Positions 24,140 through 34,305 of a DNA stretch of 42,306 nt are shown one piece after another. Position 1 is the first letter of the stretch. Each line of letters begins with the position of its first letter. Source of the stretch: a bacterium (GTDB lineage Bacteria; Actinomycetota; UBA4738; HRBIN12); contig JAHEXX010000003.1 in assembly GCA_023251895.1 (NCBI GenBank), positions 1 to 42,306 on the forward strand, in the 5' to 3' direction. The notes under the pieces were generated by a model. The model did not search any database. It was not told the origin of the DNA and saw only the letters and a program-made list of their open reading frames with translations. Made by a program: the position numbers and the translations under genes.

Positions 24140-27100
24140 CTACGACGAGGTGTCGGCCGGAACCGGCTCCGCCACGTCGTCACCGCGGGCCAGCTGGTCG
24201 CCGATCCTCCCCGACCAGGCCCAGATCAAAGCCGTAACGACCAGGAAGGCCACGCCGGACGCGATCAGGATGGGGCGAACCCGATTCTCCGACCAGATCA
24301 ACGAAAGGATCAGCGCCGGCACGATCCAGCCCAGGTTGTACGCGATGTCGAACAGGCTGAACCCGCGCCCCCGGAAGTCGTCGGGCAGGGCCTGTTGCAT
24401 GATGGTGTCGGCCGAGATCTTCCCCAGGAAGAACCCGAAGGCTCCGACGAACGTGATGGCCGCGTACCCGGCGATGCTCTGGACACCGCCGAACAGGATG
24501 ACCCCGACCCCCAACGTCCCCATCGCCGAAAGGAGCAGCCGGATCGGCGGGACGTGGTCCCTGAACTTCTGGGCAACCACCATGCCGATGGCCGCGCCCA
24601 CCGCCCCCGTCGCGCCGGCGACCGCCACGGCCGCGTCGCCGCCCTTCGCCCCCGTCAGCAGGTTCCGGGCCTGCAGGGCGAAGACGAGGGCCACGAAGCC
24701 GAAGAACTCCATCCGCAGCGCCTGGAACGAGGTCAGGCCGAGGGCCGCGGCGGGCCGGCGCACGACCTCCCGCAGCCCGGCACCGATGTCTCGGACGATC
24801 CGCCGGACTTCCTCCCCGAACGCCGTGGCCCGCTTCGTATACTCCAGGCGATCAATCTGCTTGGCCACGATCGCGGCCACGGCATACAACCCCGCACCGA
24901 CCAACGCGACGAGTCCAGCGCTGGCTCCTCCGGTAGCGACGAAGGCGAGCCCTCCGCCGAACAGCTGGAAGATGGCCCCACCGGCCTGCGAGAGTCCGTT
25001 GCCCTGCAACAGGTCCTTGCCCTGCAGGACGGCCGGCAGGCCGGCGGACTTGATCGCGAGCAGCATCCGGGTGCAGGCCAACGCGATCAAGATGGCCAGG
25101 ATCGGCACGACGTCGGACAGCCTGTCCCCCAGCCCGGTCAGCGCGATCGCCGCCATCGCCACCACCGCAGCCCGGAACAGGTTGGAGACGACCAGCAGCC
25201 GACGGCGCTCGAACCGGTCAACGAACACGCCGACGAAGGGGCTCACGAATGTGTACGGCACGTACAGCGCGAGCACCACGATCAGCAGGTACCGGGTGGA
25301 CGGCACGTTCGCGACGTCGAAGCCCTTCTCGTTGCCGATGGCGATGGCCTTGGCCAGCGAGCCCTGGACCATGCCGTCGGCCATCTGCGCCACGAACTGC
25401 ACACCCATCAGCGCGGCGAAGCTGCGGTTGGAGAACACCGCGAACATCCTGTTGAAGAAGCCGGAGAAGGCCTGGAGCGGCCGCAGGAGCCTTCGCCGCC
25501 AGGCCGCCAGGCCGGCGGCGACGCCGGTCGCGATCGCCAGCGAGATCCACGCGTCTGCCGAGCTGAACGCGTTCCGGGTCACCGCGATCACGGCGATGGC
25601 CGACAGGATGACGAGCGCCATCGAGACACCGGGGATCAGAGCGATCTTCGTCCACGGGTCGTCGATCTCGAACCACTTCGAGGCGATCAGGCCGGGCAGC
25701 ACGACGAGCAGGAACAGCCCGCCGAGGACCCGGAGCGTGTGCAACGGGTTCTCCCACGGCCTCGCCGGATGGGACAGCCGAGCGGCCACACGGTCGCTGG
25801 CGGCCTTCGCCGCGGCGACGGCCCGCGGCGAGGGGGAGGCCAGATCCGGGCCGGTGACGACCGAGACATCGGGCGTGACCCGAGTGAAGCGGCCGAGATC
25901 CGCGTCCGCGTCGACGCTGCCCCGGTAGAAACCGCGGATCAGGAACACGACCGGCTTGCCGTCCGCGTACTGAGAGAGCTTGTGCCCGAGCTGGCCGAAG
26001 TACATCTTCGAGACCTTCGTGTACTCCGGGGAATTCCCCTCGGTCGGCCGCCCTGCCAGGAAGTCGTGCACCGACCCGAAGAAGGTCGCCGACCGCTGGG
26101 CCGCCGGACCGGGGAGCCCGTTGCGGGCCACGTTGGTGAAGGTCTTGGCCCACCCGTAGGCAACCGGGTCATCCCGGTAGTTCACGACGAAGACATTGGC
26201 CTGGTCGGGGTCAGTCCGGGCCACGATCTCGTGGACGGCCGCCAGCGCGGCGCGGGTCTCCTGGTTGATCCACTGGTTCTTCTCGGTGGTCCACCGGTGT
26301 TGCAGGCCGTCGTTGATGACGAAGCCGAGGGCGACCACGATCAGGATGCATCCGGCTAGACCGACGACCCGACGGGGCCCCTCACCACGGAGCAGCCACC
26401 GAAGGGCCACCCACGCCCCCAGCCCGGCCAGCCCCATGAAGGCAGCCGTGGCGTTGACGAACCGGTAGTACGGGTACGGCTTGGCGACGAACAGGAACCC
26501 GAGCGCGCCGAGTAGGGGCAGCAGCCACGCGATCGACAGCGCCCCGAACTCGCTGGAGGGTTGGCGGTCCCGCCGGGCTCGCCATACCGTCCACCCGATG
26601 GCCAGGGCGATGAGCGGGAACGTGATGAGCGGCTCCAGGCTGGCGAACCAACCCGCCAGGCGGTTCAGGAAGAAGTCCCTGGTGTAGGGCGGCGGCACCG
26701 CCGCGTCCTTCAGCGACCCGGCAGGCCCCCATATCCCCACCACCCATAGGCCAAAGCCGAAGACCATGCCGGCGCCGGTGGTCAGCAGGCTGGGGCCGTA
26801 CCGCTTCAGCGCCGGGGCGATCCGGAATCGGCTGGTCAGGAAGCTCACGCCGAACGCGGCCATCATCGCCAGACCGAAGAACACGCACGTCGTCGGGTGC
26901 GTGAAGGCCGCCAGCACGGCCAGCAGGAACACCGCCGACCTTGCGCCCCAGGAGGTGCGGGCCGCCGGATAGAAGGCCAAGAGCGACGACAGCACGAACA
27001 AGACGGTGATGTTGTCGAGGTATCCCACGAACGGCGTGGTCAGGAACAGCCCGACGGTCGCGAACAGGACAAGCAGGAACAGCAGCGGGTCGCGATGCTG

Positions 27101-27499
27101 TCGGTACGCGAACGCACCGAGCGCGAGGCCCGTCAGCACCGGGATCCCGATCATCATGAACGCGCTGAACGTGAACCGGTCGATGCCCGCGATCCGCCGG
27201 AGCATCGCGCCGGCGAGGGGCACGCTCACCCGGTAGCCGCCGGCGAAGACTCCCCCGGGCCCCCATCCCTGGGCCAGGCGACCGGGGGCGCCCTCCATGA
27301 TCACGTTTGCCCGCCACGAGTACCAGGCGGGATCGCGGGTCGGGGCGGTCATGCTGGTGTCGGCGAGGAACCCCCAGCCCAACGCGGCCAGCAGGACAAG
27401 GGCCAGGGCCACCAGCACGATCGGACGCGAGAGCCACCCGTCTTCGGTCTCCGGGGGATGGACGACCTGGCTCGTCGGAGCGTCCTTGGTCAGCGTCAC
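24140..27499 (-). CDS. Large membrane protein: N-terminal GT-C-like multi-helix region fused to an MFS transporter
   Basis: Protein of 1119 aa. Residues 25-430 hold about ten membrane helices with an early outside loop containing PTRDPAWYSW, a layout reminiscent of GT-C membrane glycosyltransferases, though no family motif proves this. A soluble segment of about 170 residues follows, then two or three helices (about 585-675). From about 685 an MFS domain starts (FAVFSNRSFAALMGVQFVAQ) with the loop GVFVDRFERRR (MFS motif A) and a second-half segment LPDDFRGRGFS. The GTG at 27499 has AGGGGGA upstream. No frameshift is apparent. Possibly it builds and moves a lipid-linked sugar; substrate unknown. 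An upstream gene encodes a secreted phosphoesterase. Confidence 0.82.
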   Translation of the reverse strand: MTLTKDAPTSQVVHPPETEDGWLSRPIVLVALALVLLAALGWGFLADTSMTAPTRDPAWYSWRANVIMEGAPGRLAQGWGPGGVFAGGYRVSVPLAGAMLRRIAGIDRFTFSAFMMIGIPVLTGLALGAFAYRQHRDPLLFLLVLFATVGLFLTTPFVGYLDNITVLFVLSSLLAFYPAARTSWGARSAVFLLAVLAAFTHPTTCVFFGLAMMAAFGVSFLTSRFRIAPALKRYGPSLLTTGAGMVFGFGLWVVGIWGPAGSLKDAAVPPPYTRDFFLNRLAGWFASLEPLITFPLIALAIGWTVWRARRDRQPSSEFGALSIAWLLPLLGALGFLFVAKPYPYYRFVNATAAFMGLAGLGAWVALRWLLRGEGPRRVVGLAGCILIVVALGFVINDGLQHRWTTEKNQWINQETRAALAAVHEIVARTDPDQANVFVVNYRDDPVAYGWAKTFTNVARNGLPGPAAQRSATFFGSVHDFLAGRPTEGNSPEYTKVSKMYFGQLGHKLSQYADGKPVVFLIRGFYRGSVDADADLGRFTRVTPDVSVVTGPDLASPSPRAVAAAKAASDRVAARLSHPARPWENPLHTLRVLGGLFLLVVLPGLIASKWFEIDDPWTKIALIPGVSMALVILSAIAVIAVTRNAFSSADAWISLAIATGVAAGLAAWRRRLLRPLQAFSGFFNRMFAVFSNRSFAALMGVQFVAQMADGMVQGSLAKAIAIGNEKGFDVANVPSTRYLLIVVLALYVPYTFVSPFVGVFVDRFERRRLLVVSNLFRAAVVAMAAIALTGLGDRLSDVVPILAILIALACTRMLLAIKSAGLPAVLQGKDLLQGNGLSQAGGAIFQLFGGGLAFVATGGASAGLVALVGAGLYAVAAIVAKQIDRLEYTKRATAFGEEVRRIVRDIGAGLREVVRRPAAALGLTSFQALRMEFFGFVALVFALQARNLLTGAKGGDAAVAVAGATGAVGAAIGMVVAQKFRDHVPPIRLLLSAMGTLGVGVILFGGVQSIAGYAAITFVGAFGFFLGKISADTIMQQALPDDFRGRGFSLFDIAYNLGWIVPALILSLIWSENRVRPILIASGVAFLVVTALIWAWSGRIGDQLARGDDVAEPVPADTSS

Positions 27500-27564
27500 T
27501 CCCCCTCGTTCTTTCGGAAAGCCGGACGGTCTGCCCCGGCCTCGGGGAGACGCACCAGGATAGA

Positions 27565-27581
27565 CGACGGCATGGCCGTCG
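27565..27581 (-). terminator. Hairpin after the PLC-like gene, possible weak terminator
   Basis: CGACGGC and GCCGTCG form a perfect 7-bp stem with a 3-nt loop, 5 nt after the phosphoesterase stop. The following bases TCTATCC are only mildly T-rich, so intrinsic termination would be weak. TATCCT next to it could also serve as a -10 for the MFS-fusion gene. Confidence 0.35.
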
Positions 27582-27586
27582 AACGC

Positions 27587-29065
27587 TTATCCGCCCCGGG
27601 AGGCGGGGCCCGGCGGCGGGTGCAGCGGAAGGATGAGCGGCGGCAGGGAATCCTGGTTGAAGTCGAACTCCTTCCACAGGTTCCCCAGGATCTTCACATC
27701 CTCCCGGACTGTGGGCCGCGAGTCGGGACGACCGTCGGTCTTGGGGTTCAACCGAGCTCCGCCCATGAACCGATCCTCGATCAGCTTCAGGTACGCATCG
27801 AACGAGAGGACCTGATGGTCGATGAGGCCCGCCCGCGCCCACGGGCTGATCAGGATGCCGGGAGTCCTGAACCCGAACCCGTTCTGGTCCACCACCGGCG
27901 GGACCACGTGATCGTAGAAGCCGCCCCAGTCGTCCCAGGTGATGAATATCGCGGTGCTGTTCCAGTCGGGGCCCTGCATCGCGGCATTCACCATCTGGGT
28001 GACGTACGTCTGGCCGAGCGAGAGCGGCTCTCCGGTGTCAGGATGCTCGCTCCGGCCCACGCTCGGCATGATCCACGACACGGCGGGAAGGGTCCCCGCA
28101 GCCGCGGCGTTCAGATAGGCGTCGTGGCCCTGGACGTGGCCGAGCTGACGAGTTTCGCGGACGTCGGTGAAGCCGGGCAAGGGGTTCTTGTTGGCAGACG
28201 TCGTGTCGTCCCCGGCGGGACACCGGTGCGCGTCGATGCAGGTGTCGGGACCCACGTAGTATCCCCAGCTGACCCCGTACCGGTGCAGGAGCCAGGTGAT
28301 GTCGGTCCAGGCGTAGAGGGGCTTCTGGACGCCCTTGTTCTGTATCCGCAGGAAGTCGCCCAGGCCCAGGTCGGACCGGCAGCTCATCGGATCCTTGGGA
28401 TCGCGACACCTCGCCGACCATGCGGAAACCAGGAACAGGTGGGAGGGCAACGTCCACGAATCCATAGGGGCGAACATGCGATCCTGCAGGACGAAGTGCT
28501 CCGCGTAGGACCAGTAGTTCGGGATCTCCCGCGCGTCGTGGTACCCGACCACCGTCGGCTCGCCGTGCGGCCCCCGCTTCGTGGCGCACTTCGGCAGGCT
28601 CCGGTGCGTCCCGCACAGGCTACCGACAGAGACATACGTCTGTATGAACCCGTTCATCTTCCCGCCGTTCAGGTCCTTCTTGAACGCGTTCTCCGTATGC
28701 GGTCCGCCCTCGTTGATCAGGTTGGGATCGTGATAGACACCGACGCACCGGCCGAGGGTCGGGTCCGGGATGCACACGTCGAACCGCCCGTCCGGCTTGC
28801 GCGGGATGCCGTCGGCGCCCGGGAATGTGCCGAAGTAGTGATCGAACGACCGGTTTTCCTGCACGATGAAGATGAGGTGCTGGATCTTCTGGTAGCCCTC
28901 CGGCACCCCCTTCGGGGGCTTGACCCTCTCGGAGGGGGTGGGCTGGACGGTGGACGGGTCGGGCCTCGAAGCCTCCGAGCCCGGGCCCGGCTGACCCTTG
29001 GTCTGGGTGCAGGCTGCCGCGAGCACCGCGATCGCGACCAGCAGCGTCGAGAGCCTTGCTCTCAC
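27587..29065 (-). CDS. Lipoprotein phosphoesterase of the PLC/AcpA acid phosphatase family (PF04185)
   Basis: Secreted lipoprotein of 492 aa: signal peptide with lipobox LAAAC (Cys near residue 19), a Pro/Ser-rich tether, then the phosphoesterase domain starting [19 protein letters not shown], whose [10 protein letters not shown] motif includes the Asn of the active site. Further motifs are [18 protein letters not shown] and [17 protein letters not shown] with metal-binding Asp and His. Homologues are non-haemolytic phospholipases C and acid phosphatases. The GTG at 29065 overlaps the previous gene by 4 bp (GTGA). Several Cys pairs (for example CIPD, CGTH) fit an extracellular enzyme. Exact substrate (phospholipid or phosphomonoester) unknown. 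Confidence 0.9.
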   Translation of the reverse strand: MRARLSTLLVAIAVLAAACTQTKGQPGPGSEASRPDPSTVQPTPSERVKPPKGVPEGYQKIQHLIFIVQENRSFDHYFGTFPGADGIPRKPDGRFDVCIPDPTLGRCVGVYHDPNLINEGGPHTENAFKKDLNGGKMNGFIQTYVSVGSLCGTHRSLPKCATKRGPHGEPTVVGYHDAREIPNYWSYAEHFVLQDRMFAPMDSWTLPSHLFLVSAWSARCRDPKDPMSCRSDLGLGDFLRIQNKGVQKPLYAWTDITWLLHRYGVSWGYYVGPDTCIDAHRCPAGDDTTSANKNPLPGFTDVRETRQLGHVQGHDAYLNAAAAGTLPAVSWIMPSVGRSEHPDTGEPLSLGQTYVTQMVNAAMQGPDWNSTAIFITWDDWGGFYDHVVPPVVDQNGFGFRTPGILISPWARAGLIDHQVLSFDAYLKLIEDRFMGGARLNPKTDGRPDSRPTVREDVKILGNLWKEFDFNQDSLPPLILPLHPPPGPASRGG

Positions 29066-30711
29066 GGGCGCGCTTCCGGCAGGCATGGCAGGGACTCCAT
29101 CATCGACGAGGGGAAAACGGCCTGGAAGACGCGGTCGCTCCCGTGCCCGGGCGGGATCGTCGTTCCCGCGCCCGCCGTCATCGACTTCGTGAACGTCATG
29201 AGGTACTGGGAGACCTGATCGAGGGACACGTGGTTCCTCTTGACCTCGTCCCTGTTCATGATGACCTGAGTCTGGTTCAAGCCCTCGACGAGCCTCACGT
29301 TGTCGCCGTCGCGATCGAACCGACCGTTGATGCGAGCAGCCAGCTCGCTGGTCGAGATCTGGAAGCCCCCGGTCACCTTCGGGCTGGGGAGCGCCCCGTG
29401 GTCCGCGGTGACCACCATCGCCCAATTCCCCGCGCCCACCTGGCGGTTGAGGAACTCCACGAACGTCTTCAGCGCCCGGTCCTGGGCCACCACCGCGTCC
29501 TTCATCTCCGGGCTGTTCATCGTCCATACGTGGCTGATGTAGTCGATCTCCTTGTAGTTCAGGAACAGGAGGTCGGGCACTTCGTCGGTCCCGAACCCCT
29601 CGCGCTTCACGATCTCTTCGATCACCCTGGTCTCGTACGGAGTGCGCGCCGGCGTGTCGAAGCCCTTCAGCAGGGGCTCGATCTGGTTGTTCCGCCACTT
29701 GCCGTCGAGCCTCCCGTCGGCCCGGTCGAGGGCCTGGACGTCGCCCTCGAAGCCCGGCACAGCGTTCGTGTACGCCGGGAACCTGTAGTAGGGCTGTACG
29801 TTGTCTGGGAGGTTCCACCGGAACCCCTCGGCGCCAAGGGTGTCGGCCTGGACCGTGCGCAGCACAGCGATGTCGCGATCGCCCCCGCCCCAATCGCTGC
29901 CGTGACCCATCATGCCGAGATGGATGCTGACCGTGCCGACCAGGCCCACCAGTGCCTGGTCCCCGGTGTGGCGGTCGAAGAGGTCCGCGAGCGTCGGGAG
30001 GATCAGGTAGGACAGCCCGTTGGAGTAGGGGCCGGTGATCTGGTCCCCGATCACCAGGTGATGCCCGACGATCCCGTGCTTGTTGGGGTACGCCCCGGTG
30101 CCCATCGTGGCGTGGATCTGGGCCGTGCTGGTGGGCGACGACCCCACGGTGGCGTGCTCGTACCACGTGCCCTTCGGGATCAGGGACTTGAGGTACGGCC
30201 ATTCGTCCTTCCACGCATCGAGGACGTCGCGGCCCCCCGCGTCCCACACCATCGTCACGATGAGCTTGGGTGGCGACTTGCGGTCGGCCGCCGGGACCAA
30301 GGCCTCGGTCATCGGGGTCCCGTCCGGCGCATGGAAATCGAAGTGCAGCAGATCGGCTTCCGTGGGCGCGATGTCGGCCGACGTGACCGGCCTGTTCACC
30401 CGGTCCTGCCCCCGGATGAAGCCGGGCCCGTACCAGAACATCGGCACGTCCTGGACGTATGGCCACGGCCCCACGTGGGGAAGCCCGGACCCCACGAAGT
30501 TCGGCTGGAGCGCGACGATCTGGATCTGGCCGCTCCGATCCGGCCGGTAACCTCGCCACATACGCAGGAGCCATTGGTGGGGAAGGCTGCACGCGACCTG
30601 GCGGAGGTCGGCGATCAGCACCGCCCGCGTGGGTGCGCTGGAGGCGATGGCCTGAGGAACCGACAGCAAGGCGAGACAGCAGAGGACGCTGAGCGTTCGC
30701 CTGGGGGTCAC
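29062..30711 (-). CDS. Secreted alkaline-phosphatase-superfamily phosphodiesterase
   Basis: Protein of 549 aa with a signal peptide ([18 protein letters not shown]). It shows nucleotide pyrophosphatase/phosphodiesterase motifs: VWDAGG (first metal Asp), a Thr nucleophile in [16 protein letters not shown] followed by [11 protein letters not shown], the metal pair in [18 protein letters not shown] (Asp and His), and a C-terminal PGHGSD with the last zinc His. All expected ligands are therefore present, unlike in the divergent paralogue at 30800. GTG at 30711 has no ribosome site; TAGTTT (30729 down to 30724) lies 12 nt upstream, so a very short leader is likely. Substrate unknown; co-transcribed with the lipoprotein phosphoesterase. 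Confidence 0.88.
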   Translation of the reverse strand: MTPRRTLSVLCCLALLSVPQAIASSAPTRAVLIADLRQVACSLPHQWLLRMWRGYRPDRSGQIQIVALQPNFVGSGLPHVGPWPYVQDVPMFWYGPGFIRGQDRVNRPVTSADIAPTEADLLHFDFHAPDGTPMTEALVPAADRKSPPKLIVTMVWDAGGRDVLDAWKDEWPYLKSLIPKGTWYEHATVGSSPTSTAQIHATMGTGAYPNKHGIVGHHLVIGDQITGPYSNGLSYLILPTLADLFDRHTGDQALVGLVGTVSIHLGMMGHGSDWGGGDRDIAVLRTVQADTLGAEGFRWNLPDNVQPYYRFPAYTNAVPGFEGDVQALDRADGRLDGKWRNNQIEPLLKGFDTPARTPYETRVIEEIVKREGFGTDEVPDLLFLNYKEIDYISHVWTMNSPEMKDAVVAQDRALKTFVEFLNRQVGAGNWAMVVTADHGALPSPKVTGGFQISTSELAARINGRFDRDGDNVRLVEGLNQTQVIMNRDEVKRNHVSLDQVSQYLMTFTKSMTAGAGTTIPPGHGSDRVFQAVFPSSMMESLPCLPEARP

Positions 30712-30786
30712 AAGCAGACAACCAAACTACAAATGTCCCGGAACGGCAACCATCGACGGGGGGCCGGTTCCGGTTTCGAGCCGAGA

Positions 30787-30792
30787 TAAGGT
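30787..30792 (+). promoter_or_regulatory. -10 box TAAGGT before the pseudophosphatase gene
   Basis: TAAGGT ends 7 nt before the GTG at 30800, the same spacing as at other leaderless starts. AGGTGAGG overlaps it and could act as a ribosome site instead, so the exact leader is uncertain. No convincing -35 is seen. Confidence 0.35.
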
Positions 30793-30799
30793 GAGGCCC

Positions 30800-32149
30800 G
30801 TGTCGACTCCCCGACGCCTGCTCGGACTCCTCCTCGTGCTCGCGATCCTCGCCGTCCCCCCGGCGATCTTCCGGGCTATGTGCCTCGGGAACAGCTGCGC
30901 CGGAACCGGAGGCGGCACGACGCGGGTTCCGTTCTGCCCGCTGCCGCCCGAGCTCCGCTCCGACATCCAGGCCGGCTTCCGGACCGGACGCTCCCCCGAC
31001 GTGCTCGGCGTAACGGCCGGCACCCCGGTGATCGGCGGGACCGCCGAGGGGGAGCAGCGGTGGATCACAGCTCGGTGGCCATCGACCGCCGAGCTGCCGG
31101 ACACCCGGGTGCCGATCGCGTTCGCCGGGGCAGGGGTGTGGCGCGGAGCGCGGATCCCCCCGGGCACCGGACTGGATCAGATCGCGCCGACCGTTTCGGA
31201 CGTCCTGGGGTTCCCCCGCCCGCACCCCGGCGTCCGCGCCGGGGTGGCCGTCCCGGGGGTTCGCAGGACCGGGGCGACGCCGCCGAGGCTCGTACTGGAG
31301 GTGGCCTGGAAGGGGGTCGGTTCGGAAGACCTCGAGCGGGTGCCGGGGAGGTGGCCCTTCCTCCGTTCGATGATGGCCCAGGCCGGAACGATGGACGGCA
31401 CCACCGGATCCGTCCCCGTCGACCCGGCCGCCACACTGACTACGATCGGCACCGGCGGACTCCCGTCCCAGCACGGGATGACCGGAACCGCAGTCCGCAA
31501 CGACCGCGGCCGGGCCGTGCGGGCGTGGGGTCCGGGTTCGCCCATCTCGGTGATCGCGACGCTTGCCGACGATATGGACCAGGCGATGCATCAACGGCCG
31601 ATGATCGGCCTGGTCGCGACGGACCCCGCGGACCGGGGGATGGTGGGTGGCACCTGGTACGTGCCCCACGATCGGGACCGCGTCTCCTACACCGCCGGCA
31701 GGACATCGCAGCAGCGGGCGGTCGCAAACCTACTGGCGGACGGCTTCGGCGCGGATGGCGTCCCAGATATCCTGGCCGTCGTCATGCAGGGCCCCATCTT
31801 CCAGATGGACGCCGAGCTCCGCGAGATCGTGGGGGCGACGAACGCGGCGACCGGCGGTTCCACGATCGTCGTCGTGGCGGGAACCGGCTCCGCGCTCGCC
31901 CCGGACGGCTCGGGGGTCCCGGCGCAGCGTGTCGTCGCGCAGGTCGAGCGGGCCGTGGGCGGAGAGCGGCCGGTCGTGGCCGCGGCGGTGCCGGGCGGGC
32001 TCTTCCTGAACCAGCCTGCATTGGCCGCTGAGGGCATCTCCGGCCAGGCGGTTCAGCAAGCCGTGCTGGACCTCGATGGGCCGGGGGCCCAGCGCCTGTT
32101 CACCGATTCGTTCCAGGGGTTCGCCGTCTCGTTCGCGAGGTACTGCTGA
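30800..32149 (+). CDS. Catalytically dead alkaline-phosphatase-superfamily paralogue, secreted or anchored
   Basis: Protein of 449 aa with an N-terminal hydrophobic segment ([18 protein letters not shown]). The fold aligns with the divergent neighbour at 29062: RWPFLRSMM versus EWPYLKSLI, and [13 protein letters not shown] versus [13 protein letters not shown]. But the first metal Asp is Lys (AWKGVG), the nucleophile Thr position is Pro ([10 protein letters not shown]), the D-x-x-x-H metal motif is gone ([11 protein letters not shown]), the DHG motif is replaced by AGTGSALAP, and no C-terminal GHG is left. It is intact as a reading frame, so it is a pseudoenzyme, not a decaying gene. It ends with its stop overlapping the start of the UPF0718 permease by 1 bp. 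Confidence 0.8.
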   Translation: MSTPRRLLGLLLVLAILAVPPAIFRAMCLGNSCAGTGGGTTRVPFCPLPPELRSDIQAGFRTGRSPDVLGVTAGTPVIGGTAEGEQRWITARWPSTAELPDTRVPIAFAGAGVWRGARIPPGTGLDQIAPTVSDVLGFPRPHPGVRAGVAVPGVRRTGATPPRLVLEVAWKGVGSEDLERVPGRWPFLRSMMAQAGTMDGTTGSVPVDPAATLTTIGTGGLPSQHGMTGTAVRNDRGRAVRAWGPGSPISVIATLADDMDQAMHQRPMIGLVATDPADRGMVGGTWYVPHDRDRVSYTAGRTSQQRAVANLLADGFGADGVPDILAVVMQGPIFQMDAELREIVGATNAATGGSTIVVVAGTGSALAPDGSGVPAQRVVAQVERAVGGERPVVAAAVPGGLFLNQPALAAEGISGQAVQQAVLDLDGPGAQRLFTDSFQGFAVSFARYC

Positions 32150-33162
32150 TGGCGCGGTCGGCGGTCCCGACCCACCGCGACGCCGCGTCGTCGCGCACGT
32201 CGGTCGCCGTCGTGGTGGGCTTGATCGGCGTCGCCCTTCTCTTGCGCCTGGCGGCGCCGGAGCGCATCGCGTGGGTGCAGACGTTCTTCATCGTCTTCGG
32301 GTCCTTGTTGATCCAGGCGCTCCCCTTCGTGCTGATCGGTGCGTTCGCCTCCGCAGCCATCGAGGTGTTCGTTCCGCCGAACGCGCTCGAGAAGCTCGCC
32401 CAGTTGCCCAGGACCCTCCAACTGCCGGCCGCGGGCTTGGCGGGCATGGCCTTCCCCCTGTGCGAGTGCGGCTCCGTGCCGGTCGCGAGGCGGCTCGCGG
32501 CCAAGGGCTTGATGCCGTCGGCGGCGGTCACCTTCATGCTTGCCGCACCGGTCGTGAACCCGGTGGTCATCGCCTCGACCTTCGTCGCCTACCGCGGACG
32601 GACCTCGCTGTGGACCATGGTCGGCGGCCGGTTCCTGCTCGGGCTGCTCGCCGCGATCGCGGTCGGATGGGTCATCGGAGGGCGTTCCAAGGACGAACTC
32701 CTCCGCCCCCGTGCCGACGACGCAGCCCACGACGAACATGTCGCGTTCGGACCCCCTGAGGCCAGGTGGCGGCAGTTCTTCGTGCACATGGGGATCGACT
32801 TCTTGTTCATGGGCCGGTACCTGGTACTGGGCGCGACGGTGGCCGGCGTCGTGCAGACGTTCCTCCCCCAGGCGATCATCGGTCACGTCGCCGGACTGCC
32901 GGTCGTGAGCATCCTGGTGATGATGGCGCTCGCGGCGGTCCTGTCTCTGTGCTCGGAGTCGGATGCTTTCATCGCGGCTTCATTCGTGCAGTTCACGACG
33001 TCTGCGCAGCTGGCCTTCCTCGTTTTCGGGCCGATGGTCGACCTGAAGCTCCTCGCCATGTACACGGGGACGTTCGATCGCCGCTTCGTGCGGACGCTGG
33101 TCCTCACGGCGGCGGCCGTGACGCTGGTGGGGGCGATGTGGATCGGGGTGGTCGCCGGATGA
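32149..33162 (+). CDS. UPF0718/DUF318 family permease (YcgR/ArsP type)
   Basis: Integral membrane protein of 337 aa, about eight helices. The first half contains the family signature FPLCECGSVPVARR with the Cys pair, followed by TFMLAAPVVNPVV; the second half repeats it as SLCSESDAF. Homologues are permeases for metals or organoarsenicals, and in Bacillus the YcgR-YcgQ pair combines such a permease with a TIGR03943 protein exactly as here. The central loop has HDEH-type acidic/His residues. ATG at 32149 overlaps the pseudophosphatase stop by 1 bp and this gene overlaps the next by 4 bp. Confidence 0.9.
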   Translation: MARSAVPTHRDAASSRTSVAVVVGLIGVALLLRLAAPERIAWVQTFFIVFGSLLIQALPFVLIGAFASAAIEVFVPPNALEKLAQLPRTLQLPAAGLAGMAFPLCECGSVPVARRLAAKGLMPSAAVTFMLAAPVVNPVVIASTFVAYRGRTSLWTMVGGRFLLGLLAAIAVGWVIGGRSKDELLRPRADDAAHDEHVAFGPPEARWRQFFVHMGIDFLFMGRYLVLGATVAGVVQTFLPQAIIGHVAGLPVVSILVMMALAAVLSLCSESDAFIAASFVQFTTSAQLAFLVFGPMVDLKLLAMYTGTFDRRFVRTLVLTAAAVTLVGAMWIGVVAG

Positions 33163-33869
33163 AGTGGTCGCTCAGCCCCGCCCGGATCACCGGGGCCCTG
33201 GTGCTCGCGGCGTGGGGGGCGCTGTTCTGGTTCCTCCTTCTGACAGGCCGCACCAACCTCTACCGTTCCACCCGAACGTCTTGGGTGGTGCCGGTGGGAG
33301 CGGTGCTGCTCACGCTGGGAGCCCTCGGCCGTCTGGCCGCGGCTCGCGTCGGCTCACCGCAGCCGCTCCGGGCGAGGGAGGCCTGGATCATGGGCTTGAT
33401 GGTGCTCCCCGTGGTCGTGCTTCTGGCGCTGCCGCCGGCCACCCTCGGCCAGTTCTCGGCTTCGAAGAAGACGTCGTTCTCATCGCGGCCGTTCCTGACG
33501 CAGTACGGGCAGTTCAACTCGACCGGTCCCATCACGCTCCTGAACGTCGCGGCGGCGCAGACGAACGATGTCGCCGGCAGGGCGCTAGCGAAGCGAGCCG
33601 GAACGAACGTCGATTTCATCGGCATCGTCACCCGGTACGACGACACGCCGGCCGACGAGTTCCTGCTCACTCGGTACGTGATCACGTGCTGCGTGGCGGA
33701 CGCCACGGTTGCCCAGGTCCGCGTGGTCAACGTGGTGCCGGGCAGGTTCTCCGCGGACGAGTGGGTCGAGGTGAGGGGCCCGATCTATCCCATCGGGCGC
33801 GAGATCATCGTGGACGCGTCTTCGATCCAACAGGTCGCCCAGCCCGACAAGCCGTACGTCACGCCCTAG
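33159..33869 (+). CDS. TIGR03943 family membrane protein (YcgQ type)
   Basis: Protein of 236 aa with two N-terminal helices pairs (ITGALVLAAWGALFWFLLL and the WVVPVGAVLLTLGAL pair, then MGLMVLPVVVLLALPP) and a C-terminal beta-rich domain with NVDFIGIVTRYDD, RYVITCCVADAT (the characteristic paired Cys) and EWVEVRGPIYP. Partner of the UPF0718 permease, with which it overlaps by 4 bp (ATGA). Thought to be involved in metal or cofactor traffic; the cargo is unproven. Its stop overlaps the zur stop on the other strand by 11 bp, so the two operons meet tail to tail. Confidence 0.9.
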   Translation: MKWSLSPARITGALVLAAWGALFWFLLLTGRTNLYRSTRTSWVVPVGAVLLTLGALGRLAAARVGSPQPLRAREAWIMGLMVLPVVVLLALPPATLGQFSASKKTSFSSRPFLTQYGQFNSTGPITLLNVAAAQTNDVAGRALAKRAGTNVDFIGIVTRYDDTPADEFLLTRYVITCCVADATVAQVRVVNVVPGRFSADEWVEVRGPIYPIGREIIVDASSIQQVAQPDKPYVTP

Positions 33870-34305
33870 CCGCGGAGCGGCGGCCCCGCGCCTGTCCGGA
33901 GCAGTCGGCGCACAAGCCGAACACCTCGGCCTGGTGCGAGGACAGCGCGAACCCCCGGCGGCGGGCGGCGCGGGCGGCCCACGGCTCCACCTCGCACGAC
34001 GGGATCTCGATGACCAGCCCGCAACCCTCGCAGATCAAGTGGTGGTGATGGCCCGGGTCGCACAGCTTGTAGGCGAGCTCGCCGTCCCCGGCCGGGAAGG
34101 TCCGGGCCAGACCGGCCTCGGCGAGGGCCTGCACCGTGCGGTACACGGTGGCAAGGCCGGGGCCGGGCCGCGATCGCGTCAGCCGGGCGTGCAGTGCCTG
34201 CGCCGTCACCGGCCGTCCCGACCGGGCCAGCGCTTCGGCGACCGCGGTCCGCTGCCGGGTGGGGCGCAGGCCGGCCTCGGCCAGCATGGAGGCGATCTCG
34301 TTCAC
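33859..34305 (-). CDS. zur: Fur-family regulator, probable Zur
   Basis: Regulator of 148 aa. The winged helix contains LRPTRQRTAVAEAL and GPGLATVYRTVQAL (recognition helix). The metal-binding part has HHHHLICEGCGLVIEIP with a CxxC, and a second CxxC in GLCADCSG, together the structural zinc site; the HHHH cluster contributes to the sensory site. Placed at the end of the znuA-znuC-znuB operon, so Zur is the best call, although another Fur-family sensor cannot be excluded. GTG at 34305 has GGGAG upstream and overlaps znuB by 4 bp. It probably represses its own operon through the palindrome at 36741-36753. Confidence 0.9.
   Translation of the reverse strand: MNEIASMLAEAGLRPTRQRTAVAEALARSGRPVTAQALHARLTRSRPGPGLATVYRTVQALAEAGLARTFPAGDGELAYKLCDPGHHHHLICEGCGLVIEIPSCEVEPWAARAARRRGFALSSHQAEVFGLCADCSGQARGRRSAARA

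Noticed and set aside
23837-26359. Long plus-strand open frame (840 codons) opposite the MFS-fusion gene
   Set aside because: Composition is dominated by Arg, Gln, Asp and His with no domain, typical of antisense shadows in GC-rich genes.
26897-29218. Long plus-strand open frame (773 codons) opposite the MFS-fusion and PLC-like genes
   Set aside because: Same shadow character; the minus strand holds recognisable families.
27587-31669. A 1360-codon minus-strand frame continuing upstream of the PLC-like gene
   Set aside because: Only the part after 29065 has protein features; the rest overlaps the phosphodiesterase and pseudophosphatase genes and is a high-GC shadow.
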